From: Castanea sativa
Lineage: Eukaryota; Streptophyta; Magnoliopsida; Fagales; Fagaceae
Reading direction: 5' to 3'
Assembly (NCBI RefSeq): GCF_040712315.1
Contig: NC_134015.1
Span: 53,111,464-53,175,463, forward strand
Length of the DNA stretch: 64,000 nt
Shown: in pieces, positions 57,341 to 64,000 of the stretch
Numbering within the stretch: position 1 is the first letter of the stretch
Layout of the letters: every line of letters begins with the position of its first letter
Program-made: the position numbers and the translations under genes
Notes under the pieces: model-generated
What the model was told of the DNA's origin: nothing
What the model saw: the letters and a program-made list of their open reading frames with translations, nothing else
The model's database searches: none

Positions 57341-58995
57341 ATAATAATATATAAAATAAAATAAAAACTAAAGAAAGTATATAAAGAAAAAGTTTGTTTA
57401 GCTCACTTGCCATCCTTGTCAAACCCATAGGTTTAATATTATTAATAGTCCACAAAATCATACAGTGGTTCAGCATGATCAGGCACAATCCAGACAAGGC
57501 AGCTGGGACACTTGTAATTTGTTCCCATTTCCTAATCTTAGTTTATAACCTAGGATGCTTTATGCCTATTTAAAAAATCATTATTGGTTTATCTTCATTG
57601 CCTAAAAAACACCTAATTCTTAATTAATTAATTGATTCAAGACTCTGTCACAGATAAACTAACAATTAAGTCTTTAATAATAGTGATCTAGATCACAATT
57701 CATCCAAGTGTCACTACTTTTATCTTTAAAGAAAATATTAGGTTTATACATTACTTTATTTATTTTTGTCTTGTAAAGTTTGGTTGAATCTCAATAGTAC
57801 ACGTGACGTGATCGGTGATCTAGATCATATATATTAATATTCATAAATAAATAAATTTAACATTTTTGGCTGACCAAATAAATAAATAAAAGTTGCTTTG
57901 GTTAGCATGAACCTCACTTTCATTACTTTTATTATATACAATGAATTGAAAATACCCATATGAATACCATACAAAGACACAAACTTACACAACAAAAAGC
58001 CTATAGAAAAATAATTTTTGGGAAAATAAATCACACCGCAAACTTCGAATTTGTGGGTTCGATTAACGTGAAGTTTTTGTCTTTCTCTTACTGGAATTCA
58101 CGATGAACTTCTTCAATATGGTCAAATAATTCCTTTCTTTCATTAATAAACAAATTGTTACGACCAAGTCATCCTATTTTTGTGGACAATATTTATAATT
58201 GTTTTCACTTTCTTTTTTTTTATAAGCCTTTTCACTTCTTAATTGGTTGGCATTATTCTCTAAGACTTTCCTAGGCTCATACTTCTTTGTCTTGGTTGAT
58301 GGGATTTGCCCGTTCGATGAAAAGTAACGTCAGATATACTATAAAATTTAGAAAAATAGTAATGGATACTCTTTAGAATAATGGTCAATAATTTATTTAA
58401 AGAAAATTTTTATAAAAAAAATAATTAATATTTTGACTGTTTTTTTCATTCCCATAAAAGTGATGTCAAAACTTTCCTAAAATAAATTGTTAACCATTGC
58501 TCTAAGAGCACCCATTAGCATGACCCTAAAATTTATTAAGGGTCCGTTTAGTTGGAAGGGTGAAAAAGTGAGAAGATAGAAAATTGTGAAATGATGAAAA
58601 AGTGGACAATGGTTAATAATGTTAGAGATACTACTATATTTATTAAATAAAACTTACAAATTGATATGTCACTAATTACAAAAATAACAAAATCGAACAT
58701 TCATTTACTAGATAGTTTAAACATATTAAACCCATACTTTTTGTAGTAATAAAACTTGTATTTTAGTGCCTCAAAAAAGAAAAAACTTATTGTTTTTTTA
58801 GCATTTTCCTTCTATAATTTGTTAGATTTGTCATGGGTCAAATCATTTAGAGTATTTAATTAGGATAACTCTATTGTAAAATTCTTTAATTCCTCATCAT
58901 TTAGTAATAAATAAATGAATTACGTTTTGACATTTTGTTATTTGAACAAAATTTAATTACAAGTATATATGTCCATCTTGTACTTTTCTTAAGTT
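57341..58995. other. No gene seen
   Basis: AT-rich. GGGTCCGTTTAGTTGGAAGG near 58541 looks like the start of another hAT-type MITE but I do not find its partner end. Confidence 0.35.
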
Positions 58996-59175
58996 ACTTA
59001 ATTCAATTTAGAAACATGAACGCATAAAATTTAATTGGAAATTTTTTATTTAAGGCAAAGTTTAGCTATATGTTTGATTGTAGTCACTTAATTCAATTTA
59101 GAAACATGGATGCATGAAATTTAATTGGAATTCTAAGACAAATTTTAGTTACAAATTTTATTGTAATCAATGGCT
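58996..59175. repeat. 90-bp tandem duplication
   Basis: ACTTAATTCAATTTAGAAAC begins at 58996 and at 59086; both are followed by ATG(A/G)(A/T)(C/G)GCAT(A/G)AAATTTAATTGGAA. Confidence 0.85.
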
Positions 59176-59399
59176 ACTGCTCGCCAAATCATTTTTTGAA
59201 AAAATATATATATATACTGGATGTCATTTGTATTCCTCAAAAACCACCATGCTCTAGCACCAACACTAGATATGGACCGAATTGTCTTACAACATTTTGA
59301 ACTCAAGAGACATCGTTGTTACTTGTTAGTAACACAATCGTTTCTTATAAAATATATTCTATTACCTTCATTGATAATAGCAATTCTCACTTAAAAAAT

Positions 59400-59685
59400 T
59401 AACATAACGACATATTTTGAAAATACAATCGTTCAACTGCATATTTTTTATATTCTTAACCCACGTAAGAAATGGTGTGTCAGTCAGATGTTATTTACTA
59501 TTTAATCCATAATCTTATTTTTTATACATAATTTTAAACTACAAAAATATAAAATATAAACATTTGATTGATAACATAACTATTGATCTTTCATTTTTTT
59601 TTTTTAATTTTCAAGTATGGAGAACATAAGAATAGAATGTCATCCTAAGTTAGATTTGTCAAAATTTAAATCAAATAAAAAATAT
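59400..59685. mobile_element. Second copy of the 56411 MITE family, ends lost
   Basis: Same orientation as copy A. Shared blocks include ACATATTTTGAA, TTATACATAATTTTAAACTA and ATAACTATTGATCTTT. The inverted termini are not recognisable. Confidence 0.6.
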
Positions 59686-60089
59686 ATATTATTGTGTTTA
59701 AATATATTTAAAAACTTAAGGTTCGAAACCTAAAATATTGGACTTTTAAGTTTTGCCAAAAACTTTATAGTAAAAAAGAAGAAAATTTGCCCACGGCACT
59801 CAAATATTTAATTTTTCCAACCGTTCTACTAATTGAATTCATAAATTTCTAAACATCTTTACGTCAAAATTGATCTTTTCAATGCTGCATTGGACTCGAG
59901 AAGCTTCATCTATAGAATGGCGCAAACATTGGGTGATCAAATCTTGGGTTTGATTTTATCATAACTACCAAGAAGTCAAATCCCCAAGGGACACTCGACT
60001 GGTCAAGAAATTATTTCGATCTTTTCTTTTGGCAAAATATTGGGGAGAATTGACCAAATTACAGGTCTATTGATAACTAATCTTTAATG

Positions 60090-60510
60090 GCCTGTTTGGG
60101 AGTTTAGAGAGGGAGGAGAGTAGAGGGGAGTAAAGGGGAGGGGAGTAGTGGGGAGGAGAGTAGAGGAGAATGATTACCCTCCACCTTGTTTGGATGTTTT
60201 TATAATTAGTAAGGGGGAAGGGAGTAATTAGCCATTCCCCTTGTTTTTAACATTGTAATTTTATAAATATAATAAGGGTAAATTAGGTAATTTACTTTAT
60301 AAATAATTTTATGTGCTCTACTCTCCCTCCAAATCTCTCCAATTTGGGGGAATTAAAAATGAGGGGTTGGAGGTAGTTGAAACCCCTCCAAACCCCTCCA
60401 AATCCCTCCCCCTCCTTCCTTAAAAAACTCCCAAACAAGGTAATTGAATTACTCCCCTTCCCTCTACTCTACTCCCCCTCCTTTTTTAAACATCCAAACA
60501 TGCCATAAAG
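60090..60510. mobile_element. MITE with GGAGAGTAGAG subterminal repeats, copy B
   Basis: ATGGCCTGTTTGGGA at the left, inverted ATGGCATGTTTGGATG at the right. The centre holds CCAATTTGGGGGAATTAAAA, the inverse of copy A at 42990. The GGGGAG-rich and CTCCCC-rich flanks make a strong fold. Confidence 0.75.
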
Positions 60511-60611
60511 GTCATATATATATATACACACACACGCAAAGGCGTTCGAATCAATCTTTTTTATTAAATCATTTTGTTTAAAATATAAATTGTATAAAAG
60601 TAAGGTTGTAA

Positions 60612-60634
60612 CCCCCCCCCCCCCCCTCCCCCCC
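60612..60634. repeat. Poly-C tract with one T
   Basis: About 22 C with a single T, followed by poly-A. Length is likely unreliable in any assembly. Confidence 0.9.
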
Positions 60635-61506
60635 AAAAAAAACTTAAAGCGTTAAAAAGATGTATACAAACTAATAAATAAAAAAATGATTTTGGACTCT
60701 TTTTTTTTTTTTAAGAACCTGAAAACAGAAGTTTTATTCAATGAGGTTGTGTAATTTTGAACTTGTTTAAACTTTAGTGCATTGTGGAATTTTATCAAGC
60801 CACACTTTAACATGCTTGAATTCATCCAATAAAAATAAAAAATAAAATGCCTCTTATGCGAAGATTAGTTGTGATCTCTTTCAATTAATAATTTGACTTA
60901 TTATCTTAATATTTCTTTTTATGTAGATCATTTTAGATATGATTTTATCAATATTAATTTTAAAAACTTCTATGGTAAAAGTAACTTTAACAAATATTGT
61001 TAATAAAATTCAATAGTAATACATGCATTTGAATAGAAATCTAGCTCTTTTATATATATATATATACTAGTATGTAACATGTGCTTACGCACGAAAATGA
61101 TAAATTGTAATAGTACTATTGATGTTAGTTTAGGTTATTAAACATATATGACAGTGTTTTTCTTTACAATTTTCATGATATATACTACATATATAATATC
61201 AATTCATAATTATTACTTGTAAAATTCTACTAAATACAACACAAAATAAAATAATAAATTGATCAAATAGTATCTTCTAAATTGAATGGGGATAGGTGCG
61301 TGGAATCTTTCAGCTCAATTACAATTTATTACGTTCAATATCTTCACATACAAAATATATGAATAGAAATAGTATAAAAAAAATATGTCAATTAGTTCAG
61401 AGAAAAAATAACAGCAAAAAATCTAAACAATTTAATTTGTATGAAAAAGGTAACAAAAGCAAAATCCAATTTTGATTCTAATTGAATTTTCTCTAAATTT
61501 TGGTTT

Positions 61507-61509
<3 letters not shown>
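60635..61509. other. No gene seen
   Basis: AT-rich spacer with a TA run near 61053. No feature supported. Confidence 0.4.

Positions 61510-61562
<53 letters not shown>
61510..61562. repeat. (AT)n microsatellite
   Basis: About 53 bp; a shorter run follows at 62076-62100. Confidence 0.95.
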
Positions 61563-61565
<3 letters not shown>

Positions 61566-61760
61566 CCTAGTTAGTAATGGACTACACAGTCATTGTATAT
61601 TACATAAATGACTTATATATTTGAATTGTTTTTAGTTATACAAAAAAAATTGCTCATAAATATAAAATCATTCAAACTCACTATTCCTCTAATTTTTTAT
61701 ATAGAGTTAAATATATATGATTAGATTTTTTATGATTTATTTATATTGGACTTCTCATTT

Positions 61761-62045
61761 CGCACACTAAATTAACTCATTTGGCATAAAAATTAAAATA
61801 TTTTAATTAGATAGGACACATAATGCAAAATTGAACTCTAATTGAAATCTAATTTTTGCACTGAATTAATCACTTGGCACAAAACTTGAAAAACTTTGAT
61901 TAAATGGGACACGTGACTTAAAATTATATTTCAAATTGGATCCAATTTTCGCATTGAATTAATCACTTGGAACAAAATTTGAAATTTTTTGATTAAATGG
62001 GACACGTGACGTAAAATTAGATTCTAATTGAATTTCAATTTGAAA
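61761..62045. repeat. ~92-bp tandem array, three copies
   Basis: GAATTAATCACTTGG(C/A)ACAA and GATTAAATGGGACACGTGAC recur in the second and third units. The first unit is diverged (ATTAACTCATTTGGCATAAA, TAGATAGGACACATAATG). The CACGTG core appears only in the last two copies. Confidence 0.8.
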
Positions 62046-62100
62046 TCTAATTAGATTTTCTCTTAACTTTGCCTATATATATATATATATATATATATAT

Positions 62101-63016
62101 TAGTATGTCAATTGGATTTTTTATATACTTGTAATTCATAAAAAATTTTTTAAAATTTTTTTCTTAAAATAAAATCTAAATTATCAATATCAAAATAAAA
62201 TAAATTCAAGGCAGACAATAGAAATTGATTTATCAAATACACTATTATAGTTTCATTTAATATTAAATAGAATGACTCAATAACCTTATCCTTTACAATA
62301 AAATATCAAATTCAATTCAAATCAAATTTATAATATAATTCTTCACATCAACCAAATAAAAAGCACAAAATATGAAAATAAAATACTTATTATCTTAAAC
62401 AAAGTCATGGGAATAAGTTTAGGAGTGAGCGAGAAAGAAGTTGTTTAATGACAAGCCATGAGAGAAGAAACTTGATGGAAAGACTTTTTTTTTTTTTTTT
62501 GGGTAAATGATGAAAGGCCTTTTTTAAAGTGAGATAGAGAGAAAATTTGCATAGGAATTTTTTAGCTAGACATACACGCTTTTGCAAAAGAAAAAATACA
62601 TGGGTATGAAATATACTTTATTTTAGGTGGTTATACAAGTATAGCGTTATACTTTAGAACCAAGATTATTGGTCTTCTTGTATTTGAAGGTCTTAGGCAA
62701 TTGCCTAAATTGCCTTGGAGATAAGCTAGCCCTGAATATTTCCAACTCAACTCTTATTTTTGTCACAACTATGGTATTAATAAAAACGTGTTTCCTTTTT
62801 AGTAACATGAAATTGAATCACACGTCATGATTAGGTTTTCAAATGAGGCTTTGAGGAACATGGAAATAATGACTTGAAAACACGATCACATGAGTTAAGA
62901 TTACCATATTATGAAATCTTGTAGTACATAAGCGGACATGATCTTAAAAGGGAAAAGCCATGTGATTTTTATGTAGGATGAGCTAAAGATGGATAAATGA
63001 AAACTATTGAGAAAAT
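62101..63016. other. No gene seen
   Basis: AT-rich; the minus-strand ORF 62587-62405 consists mostly of Lys, Leu and Ser codons across a poly-A/T run and is not credible. Confidence 0.4.
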
Positions 63017-63110
63017 GTTTCAATCTATGGCGTCCGCTCCTAATGAGTGCTCTTTGTCATCAAACCAAGACACTATCAAAGATTTGACCAATTGAGTTAA
63101 CTAAAACCCA
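63017..63110 (-). mobile_element. SINE copy with internal deletion, minus orientation
   Basis: The minus strand starts GGGTTTTAGTTAACTCAATT (A-box region), lacks the middle with the B box, then continues AGTGTCTTGGTTTGATGACA and AGGAGCGGACGCCATAGATT. The 3' block matches the family at 36385. Confidence 0.6.
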
Positions 63111-64000
63111 CGGATAAATGAAAACTTAATAATATGTCATTACAAATTGGATTTACATCTCTAGGTTTATTTTCCATATTTGATCTCTTCATCATGTGCA
63201 CAAATTATTTATTTTTTTTATTTTAATGTATGGCATGACATTTATGAATGGAACTACTTGATTTGATGATGAGATTAAAAATTGTCCATTAATTTCGAAG
63301 AGATTGTTCTTTAGATCAAGCTAAATGGGAGTTTAAGGCCTTTTCCCAGGGTTCGTCCTAAGCCATCAACTAGGACTTCCTAATTATAAAAAATAAAAAT
63401 AAAAATAAATCCCCCAAATGTGAGGGGAATAAGTGATTTTTTCATTTAAAAAAACACGTGAATTGCACTTTTTGTTCCTCAACCCAAAAAATAATGGATT
63501 AATAAAAATCCAATTCAAACACTATTAAGTGAATTAGTTATATGTAAGAAAAATTAATTTTAAATATAAAAAATTCATTTAAATTTGTTCTTTTAAACAT
63601 CAAACTGTATTAATTCAGTCCTACCTTCTGATCTCATCACTTAGCATTTAAACTTAGATCAAACGATTTAGGTTAATGCTTATCTTCTATATCATTATTT
63701 TCTTAGTTTGTAAGTAGGAATTAAAACAATGTTAATTTTTCTTTCATTTGTAACTAAGAAAAAAAATTAAGGTATTTTTATAAGAAAAATATATAATAAA
63801 AAAAATTTTAAAAGAAAAAGATATATATTTTATGGTTTTCTTATTTTTCTCATAAATACTTAAATGAAAATTCCATTATACATATCTCGATTTAGAAGGA
63901 TAAACATATTTAGCTAGGCCTTTATGAGACGTACTACTTAGGCTATGTTTTGATTCAAGTAGACTATCATTTGTAAAGATAAATAAGATAACAAGGTATC
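63111..64000. other. No gene seen
   Basis: AT-rich sequence to the end of the window without recognisable features. Confidence 0.4.

Overview
The window looks like intergenic DNA from the nuclear genome of a woody eudicot, and I see no intact host gene in it. It is AT-rich, full of AT, GA and GT microsatellites, and built almost entirely of plant transposable elements in several layers of nesting. Family resemblance of the Ty3/gypsy proteins and of the antisense ORF to those I remember from oak and chestnut annotations suggests Fagaceae; that is inference from memory, not a search result.

Layout. 1-11051: one decayed Ty3/gypsy (Tat-like) retrotransposon read on the minus strand, with LTR, primer site, gag with zinc knuckle, protease, reverse transcriptase, RNase H, integrase, a 78-bp tandem array, an antisense extra ORF, a polypurine tract and a second LTR. 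The two LTRs do not look alike. Two small DNA elements interrupt its RT region, and one of them has a clean TTA duplication. 11439-16076: non-autonomous DNA transposons, including one that seems to carry a piece of a DUF1639-like host gene. 16580-17612: a 5'-truncated, frameshifted F-box/kelch pseudogene. 18594-21980: two adjacent MITEs of one family; the first was hit by two different solo LTRs. 22200-28076: two long foldback elements side by side, one split by a solo LTR and the other by a 1.85-kb TTA-type element that itself contains a 618-bp tandem duplication. 28639-31955: a CYP77A-type cytochrome P450 pseudogene on the minus strand, split by a 1.77-kb non-autonomous LTR element with matching LTRs, primer site, polypurine tract and a 4/5 target duplication. 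32001-64000: AT-rich sequence with SINEs, a 173-bp solo LTR with perfect target duplication, a LINE RNase H relic, hAT-like MITEs, a MULE transposase relic with another MITE inside, recent tandem duplications and long microsatellites.

The three host-like coding sequences (F-box/kelch, CYP77A, captured DUF1639 piece) are all broken, and every transposon protein carries stops or frameshifts. The interest of the window lies in insertion order. Several insertions can be undone on paper because the target duplication, or an unoccupied paralogous copy, is visible in the same window.
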